A stretch of 64,000 nucleotides of DNA from DASRHK01 sp963776465 (GTDB lineage: Bacteria > Pseudomonadota > Gammaproteobacteria > Nevskiales > Nevskiaceae): contig CAVZMV010000002.1 of assembly GCA_963776465.1 (NCBI GenBank), forward strand, positions 1,302,001-1,366,000, in the 5' to 3' direction. Both the position numbers and the translations under genes were made by a program. Each line of letters starts with the position of its first letter. Position 1 is the stretch's first letter. The notes under the pieces are model-generated. The model was not told the origin of the DNA. It did no database searches and saw only the letters and a program-made list of their open reading frames with translations. Shown piece by piece: positions 30,619-39,518 of this stretch.

Positions 30619-33600
30619 ATGACCATCCACGCCGCGATCAAGCACGAAACGATTTACCTGTACGACCGGCTGGTCGGCCTGTCGCCGCAAATCGTGCGGC
30701 TGCGGCCGGCGCCGCACTCGCGCACGCACATCGCCTCGTACTCGCTGAAGATCGAGCCGCAGCCGCATTTCCTCAACTGGCAGCAGGACGCGTACAGCAA
30801 CTGGCTCGCGCGCGTGGTGTTCCCCGAGAAGGTGCGCGAGTTCAAGGTGACCGTCGATCTCGTCGCCGACATGTCGGTCTACAACCCGTTCGATTTCTTC
30901 ATCGAACCGTACGCGGAATATTTCCCGTTCGTGCACGACAAGGCGCTCGACGAGGACCTGAAGCCTTACCGCCGCACCGATCCGGTCGGGCCGCTGCTCA
31001 AGAAATACCTGGCGGCAATTCCCCGCGGCGAGAAGATCAAGACGATCGATTTCCTGGTGGGCCTGAACCGCGACCTGCAGCAGCACGTGAAGTACCTGAT
31101 CCGGATGGAGCCGGGGGTGCAGACGCCGGAGGAGACGTTGGGCAACGCGTCCGGATCCTGCCGCGACTCGGGCTGGCTGCTGGTGCAGATCCTGCGCAAC
31201 CTCGGCTTCGCCGCGCGCTTCGTGTCGGGCTATCTGATCCAGCTCAAGCCCGACGTGAAATCGCTCGACGGTCCGAGCGGCACCGACCACGACTTCACCG
31301 ACCTGCACGCCTGGTGCGAGGTCTACTTGCCCGGCGCCGGCTGGGTCGGCTTCGATCCGACCTCGGGGCTGCTCTGCGGCGAGGGCCACATCCCGCTGTG
31401 CGCAACGCCCGAGCCCTCGTCCGCGGCGCCGGTGACCGGCGCGGTGGAGAAGTGCGAGGTCGAGTTCAAGCACAAGATGCAGGTCACGCGCATCTTCGAG
31501 ACGCCGCGCGTGACGCTGCCGTACTCCGACGAGGAGTGGAAGCTGATCGACGCGCTCGGCGACAAGGTCGACGCGAAGCTAAAAGCCAACGACGTGCGCC
31601 TGACCATGGGCGGCGAGCCGACGTTCGTGTCTATCGACAACTTCGAATCGGCCGAGTGGAACACCGCCGCCGTCGGGCCGACCAAGCAGGCGCTCGCGTT
31701 CAAGCTGATCCAGCGCCTGCGCGATCGCTTCGCGCCCAAGGGCCTCATCACTTACGGCATGGGCAAGTGGTACCCGGGCGAGTCGCTGCCGCGCTGGGTC
31801 TACGCGCTCTACTGGCGTGGCGACGGCCGGCCGATGTGGAATCTGCCGCCGCCGTCCAAGCCGGTGGCGGCCACGTTCGAGATGGCACAGAAATTCCTGC
31901 TCGGCGTCGCCGAGCGCCTGGAGGTCGATCCGGCCAACGTGCTGCCGGCCTACGAGGACGCGTTCCATTACCTGCACAAGGAACGCCAGCTGCCCGACAA
32001 CGTCACGCCGGAGAAGAACAAGCTCAAGGATCCCGAGGAGCGCGCGCGCATCGCGCAGATCTTCGAGCGCGGCCTCGACACGCCGACGGGCTACGTGCTG
32101 CCGATCCAGCGCTGGCAGTCGATGGCCAGGCCGACGTGGATCAGCGAGCGCTGGAAGCTGCGTCAGCAGCGATTGTTCCTGCTGCCCGGCGATTCGCCCG
32201 TGGGATTGCGGCTGCCGCTGGAAGCCTTGCCCTGGGTGTCGGACGCAGACCTGCCGCAGGTGATCGTCGCCGATCCGAGCCAGCAATCGACGCCGCTGCC
32301 GCAGCGACGACAGTTCGTTGCTTCGCCGAAATCCGATCGCCCCCAGTCGGACCGGCCGGTGCGCACGGCGCTGTCGGTGGAAGCGCGCGAAGGCTTCATC
32401 AACGTGTTCATGCCGCCGGTGGGCGCGATCGAGGATTACCTGGAGCTCGTCGCTGCGGTCGAGGACGTCGCTGCGGAAACAAAAGCGCCGGTACGCGTCG
32501 AAGGCTACGCGCCGCCCGGCGACATGCGCGTCAACGTCATCAAGGTGACGCCGGATCCGGGCGTGATCGAGGTCAACATCCATCCGGCCCGCTCATGGAC
32601 CGAGCTTCGTGACAACACGCTGGCGTTCTACGAAGAGGCGCGGGAGTCGCGTCTGGGCACCGAGAAATTCCTCATCGACGGCCGCAGCGTCGGCACCGGC
32701 GGCGGCAATCACATCGTCGTCGGCGGCGCGACGCCGAACGACTCGCCGTTCCTGCGTCGTCCGGATCTGCTCGGAAGCCTGATCCGCTATTGGCAGAACC
32801 ATCCGAGCCTGTCGTACCTGTTCTCGGGCCTGTTCATCGGCCCGACCTCGCAGCACCCGCGCATCGACGAGGCGCGCGACACGCAGCTGTACGAGATGGA
32901 GATCGCGCTATCGCAATTGCCGCAGCCGGGCGGCCACTACGTCGCGCCGTGGATCGTCGACCGCGTGCTGCGGCACCTGCTGACCGATCTCACCGGCAAC
33001 ACGCATCGCAGCGAGATCTGCATCGACAAGCTGTTCTCCCCGGACTCGGTGACGGGACGTCTCGGGCTGGTGGAGTTCCGCGCCTTCGAGATGCCGCCGC
33101 ACGCGCGCATGAGCCTGGCGCAAAACCTGCTGCTGCGCACGCTGATCTGCTGGTTCTGGGAGAAGCCCTACACGCGCAAGCTGGTGCGCTGGGGCACGCG
33201 CCTGCACGACGAGTTCATGCTGCCGCACTTCGTAGGCACGGATCTGTGCGAGATCGTCGACGAGCTCGCCGAGGCGGGTTACCCGTTCAAGCGCGAGTGG
33301 TTCGGCACGCACCTGGAGTTCCGCTTCCCGCGCCACGGCGCGATCAGCTTCGGCGGCATCGAGCTGGAGCTGCGCCACGGCCTGGAGCCCTGGCTGGTGC
33401 TCGGCGAAGAGGCCAGCGCCGGCGGCACTGCGCGCTACGTCGACTCCTCGGTGGAGCGCCTGCAGGTCAAGGCCACCGGCTTCAACGCCGATCGCTACCT
33501 GGTGGCCTGCAACGGCCGGCGCATGCCGCTGCGGTCGACCGGCACGCAGGGGGAATATATCGCCGGCGTGCGCTATCGCGCGTGGCAGCCGTGGTCGGCA

Positions 33601-33867
33601 CTCCACCCGACGATCGGTGTCCATACGCCGTTATGGATCGACTTGTACGACACCTGGAACAAGCGCGCGGTCGCGGGCTGCACGTACCACGTCGCGCATC
33701 CGGCCGGCCGCAACTACGACACGTTCCCGGTCAACGCCTACGAGGCCGAGTCGCGCATGCTGTCGCGCTTCGAGCCCCGCGGACATACGCCGGGCTACTA
33801 CCAGCCGCCGGAGGAACGCCCGAATCCGGACTTCCCGCTGACGCTGGACCTGCGGCGGGCCGTTTAG
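30619..33867 (+). CDS. Transglutaminase/DUF2126 protein of the Anbu locus
   Basis: 1082-aa fusion: an N-terminal bacterial transglutaminase-like domain and a long C-terminal DUF2126 domain. The N-terminal cap (IKHETIYLYDRLVGLSPQIV) is typical. The cysteine-protease triad is visible as Cys181 (ASGSCRDSGWLLVQ), His230 (DLHAWCEVYL) and Asp246 (GFDPTSG). The C-terminal part includes LTMGGEPTFVSIDNFES, GKWYPGESLPRW and GTGGGNHIVVGGATPNDSPF. Such proteins are recurrently encoded with Anbu, alpha-E and ATP-grasp proteins, as here. Proposed role: a peptidase or amidase step on a small peptide product; the true substrate is unknown. Confidence 0.92.
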   Translation: MTIHAAIKHETIYLYDRLVGLSPQIVRLRPAPHSRTHIASYSLKIEPQPHFLNWQQDAYSNWLARVVFPEKVREFKVTVDLVADMSVYNPFDFFIEPYAEYFPFVHDKALDEDLKPYRRTDPVGPLLKKYLAAIPRGEKIKTIDFLVGLNRDLQQHVKYLIRMEPGVQTPEETLGNASGSCRDSGWLLVQILRNLGFAARFVSGYLIQLKPDVKSLDGPSGTDHDFTDLHAWCEVYLPGAGWVGFDPTSGLLCGEGHIPLCATPEPSSAAPVTGAVEKCEVEFKHKMQVTRIFETPRVTLPYSDEEWKLIDALGDKVDAKLKANDVRLTMGGEPTFVSIDNFESAEWNTAAVGPTKQALAFKLIQRLRDRFAPKGLITYGMGKWYPGESLPRWVYALYWRGDGRPMWNLPPPSKPVAATFEMAQKFLLGVAERLEVDPANVLPAYEDAFHYLHKERQLPDNVTPEKNKLKDPEERARIAQIFERGLDTPTGYVLPIQRWQSMARPTWISERWKLRQQRLFLLPGDSPVGLRLPLEALPWVSDADLPQVIVADPSQQSTPLPQRRQFVASPKSDRPQSDRPVRTALSVEAREGFINVFMPPVGAIEDYLELVAAVEDVAAETKAPVRVEGYAPPGDMRVNVIKVTPDPGVIEVNIHPARSWTELRDNTLAFYEEARESRLGTEKFLIDGRSVGTGGGNHIVVGGATPNDSPFLRRPDLLGSLIRYWQNHPSLSYLFSGLFIGPTSQHPRIDEARDTQLYEMEIALSQLPQPGGHYVAPWIVDRVLRHLLTDLTGNTHRSEICIDKLFSPDSVTGRLGLVEFRAFEMPPHARMSLAQNLLLRTLICWFWEKPYTRKLVRWGTRLHDEFMLPHFVGTDLCEIVDELAEAGYPFKREWFGTHLEFRFPRHGAISFGGIELELRHGLEPWLVLGEEASAGGTARYVDSSVERLQVKATGFNADRYLVACNGRRMPLRSTGTQGEYIAGVRYRAWQPWSALHPTIGVHTPLWIDLYDTWNKRAVAGCTYHVAHPAGRNYDTFPVNAYEAESRMLSRFEPRGHTPGYYQPPEERPNPDFPLTLDLRRAV

Positions 33868-33872
33868 TCCTG

Positions 33873-34085
33873 CTACGCCGCGACGTCGACGTATTCGACG
33901 GCGCTGGTAGGCTGGGGAATGGGCAAGCCGTCCTCGCGTATGCCCTCGAGATGAAGCTCGATGGCCTCACGGATCTGAAGCTCAGTATCTTCCACAGTCG
34001 CGCCGGTGGCGACGCAGCCGGGCAAGTCCGGGACGTACGCGGAATAGTTCAGGGCAGCCTTCTCGATGACGACGGCGTAGCGCAT
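33873..34085 (-). CDS. hicB: HicB-family antitoxin (orphan)
   Basis: 70-aa HicB-like antitoxin from ATG 34085: MRYAVVIEKAALNYSAYVPDLPGCVATG, the degraded RNase H-like fold of HicB. It ends in the partial motif ILxEGIREDGLPIPQP-like helix (EAIELHLEGIREDGLP). The classic DNA-binding tail is short or absent. GTGAGG precedes the ATG. The start lies 8 bp after the stop of a truncated hicA, so the antitoxin outlived its toxin. The module sits on the opposite strand between the transglutaminase and Anbu genes. Confidence 0.87.
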   Translation of the reverse strand: MRYAVVIEKAALNYSAYVPDLPGCVATGATVEDTELQIREAIELHLEGIREDGLPIPQPTSAVEYVDVAA

Positions 34086-34093
34086 TTTCGACC

Positions 34094-34189
34094 TCACTTC
34101 TTCCATCCAGCCTGCTTGTAGATGCTGTTAAGCGTCCCGGGCGCCAACTCGTCGCTCGGTTTGCCGGGTATGTAACGCGGCCCAGAGTG
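34094..34189 (-). pseudogene. hicA: HicA toxin remnant (C-terminal half only)
   Basis: The last 31 codons read GPRYIPGKPSDELAPG then TLNSIYKQAGWKK, the C-terminal end of a HicA mRNA-interferase (family pattern: VTIPGK...LxxGTLxxILKQAG). The N-terminal part with the conserved G-W-x-x-x-R and the catalytic His of the GSHxxF motif is missing; upstream sequence in the same frame does not resemble HicA. The toxin is therefore almost certainly inactive. Confidence 0.8.
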
Positions 34190-34229
34190 CCGGATTTCTC
34201 GAAGGCATGGCTCGTGCATACTGACGTCC

Positions 34230-35009
34230 ATGACGTATTGCGTAGCCATCAAGGTCAACGACGGCCTGGTTTTCGCCGGCGACACGCGCACCAGCGCCGG
34301 CGTCGACGACGTCCGCACTTACAACAAGCTGCACGTGTTCGAGTTCGCCGGCGATCGCATCTTCGTGATGCTGTCGGCGGGCAACCTCGCCACCACGCAG
34401 GCGGTGCTCGCGAACATCAATCGCGACCTCAACAACCCGTCGGCGCCGCAGAGCCTGAAAACCGTGATGCACATGTACGACGCTGCCGAATATCTCGGCG
34501 GACTGTCGGTGCGCTCGCAGCGCGAGACGGCGGCGAACATGCAGCCGAGCACGGTCGACCTGCGGGCGACGCTGATCCTCGGCGGCCAGATCAAGGGCGA
34601 GGAGCCGGCGCTGTATCTCATCTATCCGGAAGGCAACTGCATCTCGTCGTCGCCGGACACGCCGTTCCTGCAGATCGGGGAGCTGAAATATGGCAAGCCG
34701 ATCCTGGACCGCATCATCCGGCCCTACGTGTCCCTGGAGGACGCGTCGCGCTGCGCGCTGGTGTCGATGGACTCGACGATGAAGTCGAACCTGTCGGTGG
34801 GCCCGCCCCTAGACCTCGTCATCGTGCCGGCCAACGCGCTGCGCATCACGCGGCGCCTGCGTCTGGACCTCGACACCCCGCTGTTCGCGCACATCCGCGA
34901 AGGCTGGGGGCGCGAGCTGGTGCGCGCGTTCCGCAACCTGCCGCGCTTCGACTGGGAGCTCCAGCACGAGCTGATGCTGCAGCAGGCGGCGCAGACGCCG
35001 AAGTCGTAG
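34230..35009 (+). CDS. Anbu (BPH) proteasome-like peptidase
   Basis: 259-aa proteasome-type protein of the Anbu class (ancestral beta subunit, COG3484). MTYCVAIKVNDGLVFAGDTR places Thr2 as the N-terminal nucleophile once Met is removed, with Asp/Arg in GDTRTS and a Lys-equivalent region around TYNKLHVFE; LSAGNLATTQAVL and SMDSTMKSNLSVGPPLDL are class motifs. Unlike HslV and 20S subunits, Anbu forms open helical or ring-like assemblies, and its natural substrate is unknown. Neighbouring transglutaminase, alpha-E and ATP-grasp genes are the standard Anbu context. Confidence 0.93.
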   Translation: MTYCVAIKVNDGLVFAGDTRTSAGVDDVRTYNKLHVFEFAGDRIFVMLSAGNLATTQAVLANINRDLNNPSAPQSLKTVMHMYDAAEYLGGLSVRSQRETAANMQPSTVDLRATLILGGQIKGEEPALYLIYPEGNCISSSPDTPFLQIGELKYGKPILDRIIRPYVSLEDASRCALVSMDSTMKSNLSVGPPLDLVIVPANALRITRRLRLDLDTPLFAHIREGWGRELVRAFRNLPRFDWELQHELMLQQAAQTPKS

Positions 35010-35055
35010 GTCGGATCAAGCGCAGCGGATCCGCGTCGGCCACCCGGATCGCTCC

Positions 35056-35123
35056 GCCGGGGGACGACTTAAAAGCTCCATTAGCCTCGAGTGGCGCCAT
35101 CCCTGGCGCCACACGCCCCCGGC
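35056..35123 (+). repeat. Hairpin repeat element, copy 2 (ATCCCT loop)
   Basis: Second copy of the element at 14651-14716. The core stem is GTGGCGCC (35091-35098) / GGCGCCAC (35105-35112) with the same ATCCCT loop. An additional outer stem GCCGGGGG (35056-35063) / CCCCCGGC (35116-35123) encloses it. It lies between the convergent Anbu and alpha-E genes, where it may also act as a transcription barrier. Confidence 0.87.
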
Positions 35124-35157
35124 GAACCGATCCGGTCGTCCGCCCCCACCATCAGCT

Positions 35158-36093
35158 CTAGACCTTGAACCACGCCGCGCTCAGCGCCTCGTGCAGATCG
35201 GCAAGCCCGATCTGGATCTCGCCAATCAGCCGGTGCAGGCCGGTGTCGGTTGCGAGCAGGCCCTCGACGTCGGCGTCCTGCACCAGCGCGCGCGTGCGCT
35301 GGATGGCGCGCTCGATTTTTCGGTTCGCCGGCAGGTGCGGCAGCGTCGAGGCGACGGTGTTGAGGCAGAACACCACGCTGCGCGGGAACTGGCGGTTCTG
35401 CAGCAGGAAGCGCAGCACGCTGGGCCCGCTGACGCGGATGCGCACGTGCCGGCGATACATCTGGTACGCCGTCAGCGAGCGCAGCACGCTCATCCACCAG
35501 ATGTTCTGGAAAGGCCGCAGCTGCTCGGTGCCCGCGCCGCGGATCATCGTGGTCGAGCGCACCTCGATGATGCGCGTGGTCATGTCCGCCTGCTCGATGT
35601 TCGTGCCGATGCGCAGGAACTGGAAGCCGACCTCGCGGCTCATGTTCGAGATCAGCATGCCGTAGATCAGCAGCGCAATCTCGATCACCTCGTTCAGGAA
35701 CTCCTGGCGGCGCGCACGCGTCGTCGCCCGCTCGCCCTTCTCCTGCACGAAGAAGTACAGGTCGTTGAGCTTCTCCCAGATCTCGCGCGGCATGATGTCC
35801 CGCGAGATGCGCAGGATCTCCCGCGCGTAGCTCAGCGACGAGAAGATCGAGCCGGGATAGCGCTGTTCGAGCATCAAGAAGCGCACGACGCTGGCCTCGG
35901 AGTAGTCGTTGTAGAGCGTCTTGTAGGTTTCCTTGGCGCCGACGATGTCCACCAGCGGCTCCCAGCCGAAGGTCGCGTGCTTGGGCAGGTCCAGCAGCAG
36001 GCTCGCGTTCACCGTGATCAGCCGCGCGGTGTTCTCCGCGCGCTGCAGGTAGCGCCCGAGCCAGTAGAGATTTTCCGCGACGCGCGAGAGCAT
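35158..36093 (-). CDS. Alpha-E domain protein (DUF403)
   Basis: 311-aa all-helical alpha-E protein. MLSRVAENLYWLGRYLQRAE is the class signature, followed by helices with conserved acidic residues (YNDYSEASVVRFLMLEQ; IGTNIEQADMTTRIIEVR). Alpha-E proteins co-occur with circularly permuted ATP-grasp proteins and are thought to help form or bind a peptide product; no reaction is proven. The ATG at 36093 overlaps the stop of the ATP-grasp gene (ATGA), so the two are translationally coupled. Confidence 0.93.
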   Translation of the reverse strand: MLSRVAENLYWLGRYLQRAENTARLITVNASLLLDLPKHATFGWEPLVDIVGAKETYKTLYNDYSEASVVRFLMLEQRYPGSIFSSLSYAREILRISRDIMPREIWEKLNDLYFFVQEKGERATTRARRQEFLNEVIEIALLIYGMLISNMSREVGFQFLRIGTNIEQADMTTRIIEVRSTTMIRGAGTEQLRPFQNIWWMSVLRSLTAYQMYRRHVRIRVSGPSVLRFLLQNRQFPRSVVFCLNTVASTLPHLPANRKIERAIQRTRALVQDADVEGLLATDTGLHRLIGEIQIGLADLHEALSAAWFKV

Positions 36094-37604
36094 CAGGCGT
36101 CCTTCGCCTTTTGCGACTGCGTCTGGGATTGTGACTGCGTCTGCGCAGCTTCGGTCGTGTCGACGTCGACGATCCAGGTGTCCTTGCTGCCGCCGCCCTG
36201 GGAGCTGTTGACCACCAGCGAGCCCTTCACCAGGGCCACGCGCGTCAGGCCTCCCGTCGTCACGTAAGGCTCGCCCTTGCGCGACAGGATGAAGGGACGC
36301 AGGTCCAGGTGCCGCGGCTCGACGCCGCCGTCGATCAGCGTCGGGCCGGTCGACAGCGCCAGCGTCGGCTGCGCCATGTAGTTGCGCGGGTTGGCCTTGA
36401 TCAGCTCCTTGAACTTCTCGCGCTCCTTCTCCGACGCGCGCGGTCCGATCATCATCCCGTAGCCGCCCGACTCGTTCGCTGGCTTGACCACCAGCTGGTC
36501 GAGGTTGGCCAGTACATGCCGGCGCTGCTTCTCGTCCATGCACAGGAAGCTCGGCACGTTGGGCAGGATCGGCTCCTCGCCCAGGTAGTACTTGATCATC
36601 TGCGGCACGTAGGCGTAGACCACCTTGTCGTCGGCGACGCCCGCGCCCGGCGCGTTGGCCAGTGCAACCTTGCCCTTGATCCAGGCGCGCATCAGGCCCT
36701 TGGCGCCGAGCACCGAGTCCGGGTTGAAGCACTCGGGATCCAGGAACAGGTCGTCGATGCGCCGGTAGATCACGTCGACGCGCTGCGGCCCGTAGATCGT
36801 GCGCATGTAGACGCAATCGTCGTCGCCGACGGTGAGGTCGGAGCCTTCCACCAGCTCGATGCCCATCTGCTGGGCCAGGTAGCAGTGCTCGAAGTAGGCG
36901 CTGTTGAAGATGCCGGGTGTCAAAAGGACGATGGTCGGCGTCTGCCCCGGCCGCGGCGACATCTCGCAGAGCATGTCGAACAGCTGCGCCGGATAGTCGT
37001 CGACCGGCAGGATCGTGGTGGTCTCGAACAGCTCCGGGAACACGCGCTTGGTGACGGCGCGGTTCTCCATCATGTACGACACGCCGGACGGCACGCGCAG
37101 GTTGTCCTCCAGCACGTAGAGAGTGCCGTCGCCGTCGCGCACCAGGTCGCTGCCGCAGATGTGGGCCCAGACGCCGTGGGGCGGCGTCACGCCGGCGCAC
37201 TGCTTGCGGAAGTTCACGGACTCGGCGAGCAACTCGGCGGGGAACACCTTGTCCTTGACGATCTTCTGCGGGCCGTAGATGTCCTGGATGAAATGGTTGA
37301 GCGCGGTGACGCGCTGCTTCAGGCCCTTCTCGGTGCGCTCCCACTCGGTGCGCGGGATGACGCGCGGGATCAGGTCGAAGGGCCAGGCCCGATCGACGTT
37401 CTTGCCTTCGGAGTAGACCGTGAAGGTGATGCCCTGGACCTTGATGGCGAGATCCGCCGCGATTCGGCGATCGGAGAGCTCGGCGTCGGTGAGGTCGTCG
37501 AGGTATTCGGCCAGGCGGCGCGATGCCTGGCGCGGCTGCCCCGGCGCCTGGAACAGCTCGTCGTAGAACTTCTCGCAGCGGTAGCGCTGCCAGTCGATGG
37601 CCAT
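36093..37604 (-). CDS. Circularly permuted type 2 ATP-grasp protein
   Basis: 503-aa predicted peptide ligase (COG2308, DUF404/DUF407). Start MAIDWQRYRCEKFYDELF at ATG 37604. Blocks typical of the family: FTVYSEGKNVDRAWPFDLIPR, LYVLEDNLRVPSGVSYMMENR, VDVIYRRIDDLFLDPECF, NAPGAGVADDKVVYAYVPQM and KPANESGGYGMMIGPRAS. ATP-grasp enzymes join a carboxylate to an amine using ATP, so this protein is the likely biosynthetic partner in the Anbu locus. The C-terminus ends in a Gln/Ser/Thr-rich tail (TQSQSQTQSQKAKDA). Confidence 0.93.
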   Translation of the reverse strand: MAIDWQRYRCEKFYDELFQAPGQPRQASRRLAEYLDDLTDAELSDRRIAADLAIKVQGITFTVYSEGKNVDRAWPFDLIPRVIPRTEWERTEKGLKQRVTALNHFIQDIYGPQKIVKDKVFPAELLAESVNFRKQCAGVTPPHGVWAHICGSDLVRDGDGTLYVLEDNLRVPSGVSYMMENRAVTKRVFPELFETTTILPVDDYPAQLFDMLCEMSPRPGQTPTIVLLTPGIFNSAYFEHCYLAQQMGIELVEGSDLTVGDDDCVYMRTIYGPQRVDVIYRRIDDLFLDPECFNPDSVLGAKGLMRAWIKGKVALANAPGAGVADDKVVYAYVPQMIKYYLGEEPILPNVPSFLCMDEKQRRHVLANLDQLVVKPANESGGYGMMIGPRASEKEREKFKELIKANPRNYMAQPTLALSTGPTLIDGGVEPRHLDLRPFILSRKGEPYVTTGGLTRVALVKGSLVVNSSQGGGSKDTWIVDVDTTEAAQTQSQSQTQSQKAKDA

Positions 37605-37643
37605 CGTCTTCCCTTCCCGCGAACCTCGCAAAAGACGCCGCGT

Positions 37644-38162
37644 TCAGTACTTGCGGCCGTCCTTGTGCGCTGGAACATCCACCGTCTTCACGCTGCCGTC
37701 GGCTTGCGGCACTTTCTCGTTCAGCCACATCAGATCGTCGTCCGGGTAGTGCGCCTTGTCGTTGTCGACGCGCGTGCCGATCTCCAGGTATTGCGCCGGC
37801 TGGCTCGAGCGATTGACCAGATGGTGCGCGTCGTCCTTGCCCGCGGGATAGCCGGCGCAGTCACCCGCGCGCAGGGCCTGCTCGCCGGCATTGGTGATCA
37901 GCGCGACCTCGCCGGCGAGGATGTAGACGAACTCGTCCTCGCCCGTGTGCCAGTGCCGCAGCGCCGACTGTGCGCCGGGCTCCAGCGTCACCAGATTGAC
38001 CCCGAATTGCGTCAGGCCGCAGGCGTCGCCCAGGCGCTGCTTGGTGCGGTTGATCACCCGCGACTTGAAGGGCTCCGGATAGAGCGTGCCGCGCAGCTTC
38101 TGCACCTGGTCCGGATGCAGCGCGGGCAGCGTGAGCTTGGCTTTTACGGAATCTGCGGGCAT
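37644..38162 (-). CDS. Cupin domain protein
   Basis: 172-aa cupin. The first cupin motif carries metal-binding-type residues (LRHWHTGEDEFVYILAGEV) and the second follows (GDCAGYPAGKDDAHHLVNRS). The N-terminal extension and C-terminal tail ending DVPAHKDGRKY are typical of small cupins annotated as hypothetical dioxygenase- or transcription-related proteins. Function unknown. It lies upstream of the ATP-grasp gene on the same strand with a 39-bp gap, so it might share transcription with the Anbu partner genes. Confidence 0.82.
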   Translation of the reverse strand: MPADSVKAKLTLPALHPDQVQKLRGTLYPEPFKSRVINRTKQRLGDACGLTQFGVNLVTLEPGAQSALRHWHTGEDEFVYILAGEVALITNAGEQALRAGDCAGYPAGKDDAHHLVNRSSQPAQYLEIGTRVDNDKAHYPDDDLMWLNEKVPQADGSVKTVDVPAHKDGRKY

Positions 38163-38205
38163 GGTGCAGCTATCCTAGCTGCCAGCCGACCCATCGGGAA
38201 ATATC

Positions 38206-39516
38206 GTGAACGAGCTGTTGCGACATTGGCGCGATCGCCTGTGGCAGGAGCACGAGCTGCTGGGCCACGGCCAGCGCCGGCTGGTCACGGCCGCGCGCTA
38301 CGGCACGATGCTGGCCCGCGACCTGATGGACGGCCAGCTGTCGATGCGGGCGATGAGCCTGATCTACACCTCGCTTCTTTCCGTCGTGCCATTGCTGGCC
38401 CTGGCGTTCTCGGTGCTGAAGGCGCTCGGCGTGCACAACCAGCTCGAGCCGCTGCTGGTGCGGCTGCTCGAGCCGCTGGGCCCGCAGTCGATCGACATCG
38501 CCCACAACGTCATCGGCTTCGTCGACAACATCAAGGTCGGCGTGCTCGGCTCGGTAGGCGTCGGCTTCCTGCTGTTCACAGTGATCTCCCTGGTCCACAA
38601 GGTGGAGCAGAGCTTCAACTACATCTGGCGGATCCCGCTCCCGCGCGGGCTGTCGCAGCGCTTCGGGCAATACCTGTCGGTGCTGATGGTGGGACCCGTG
38701 CTGGTGTTCTCGGCGATCGGCGCCACGGCCAGCTTCACCAAGAGCAGCGTCGTCGCCAACCTGATCCTGATCGAGCCCTTCGGCTTCCTCCTGTGGTCGA
38801 TCACGCAGCTGGTGCCGTACGCGCTGATCATCGGCGCCTTCACGTTCCTCTACAGCTTCGTGCCCAACACCAAGGTGCGCCTGCGCGCCGCGGCCGCCGG
38901 GGGCGTCTTCGCCGGCGTGCTCTGGCAGCTGGCGAGCCTGGCGTTCGCCAAGTTCGTGGCGCAGGCCACCAACTACAACGCCATCTATTCGGGCTTCGCG
39001 ATCTTCCTGTTCCTGCTGATCTGGCTCTACGTCAGCTGGCTGATCCTGCTGGTGGGCTGCTCGCTGTCGTTCTACGTGCAGCACCCCGAGCACCTGGGTC
39101 CGACCAAGGTGACGCCGTACCTGTCGGCGCGCGCGGCAGAGTTCCTCGGGCTTTCCACGGTGGCGCTGGTAGGCAAGCGCTTCCTGCAGGCCGAGCCGTT
39201 CACCGATCGCGAGGAGCTGGCGCGTCAGCTGGGTGCTCCGCCGGACCACGTCGAGTACGTGATCGAGGTGCTGATCAAGCAGGGCGTGCTGGCGATCGCC
39301 GGCGGCGAGCGGCTGGGGCTGCTGCCGGGCCGCGACCTTGGCTCGATCACCGTCGCCGAGCTCTGGCGCCTGATCCGGCGCGGCTTCGACGACATCTCCT
39401 ATCGCAAGCGCTCGCCCGTCGCCGCCTCGGTAGCCGCTCTGCTCGACCAGGCCGAAGACGCATTCGGCAATGGCGAGGGCGGCTCGACGGTGCGCGCGTG
39501 GCTGGAAGCCAAGTAG
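38206..39516 (+). CDS. YihY/BrkB-family inner membrane protein
   Basis: 436-aa membrane protein of the YihY (BrkB-like) family. N-terminal cytosolic part, MRAMSLIYTSLLSVVPLLAL, then several hydrophobic helices (VGFLLFTVISLVH; VLMVGPVLVFSAIGA; LVPYALIIGAFTFLYSF; GFAIFLFLLIWLYVSWLILL). The C-terminal 150 residues look like a soluble winged-helix-type domain (DREELARQLGAPPDHVEYVI). Function in the family is not settled; old annotations call it ribonuclease BN in error. GTG start at 38206. Confidence 0.87.
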   Translation: MNELLRHWRDRLWQEHELLGHGQRRLVTAARYGTMLARDLMDGQLSMRAMSLIYTSLLSVVPLLALAFSVLKALGVHNQLEPLLVRLLEPLGPQSIDIAHNVIGFVDNIKVGVLGSVGVGFLLFTVISLVHKVEQSFNYIWRIPLPRGLSQRFGQYLSVLMVGPVLVFSAIGATASFTKSSVVANLILIEPFGFLLWSITQLVPYALIIGAFTFLYSFVPNTKVRLRAAAAGGVFAGVLWQLASLAFAKFVAQATNYNAIYSGFAIFLFLLIWLYVSWLILLVGCSLSFYVQHPEHLGPTKVTPYLSARAAEFLGLSTVALVGKRFLQAEPFTDREELARQLGAPPDHVEYVIEVLIKQGVLAIAGGERLGLLPGRDLGSITVAELWRLIRRGFDDISYRKRSPVAASVAALLDQAEDAFGNGEGGSTVRAWLEAK

Positions 39517-39518
39517 GC

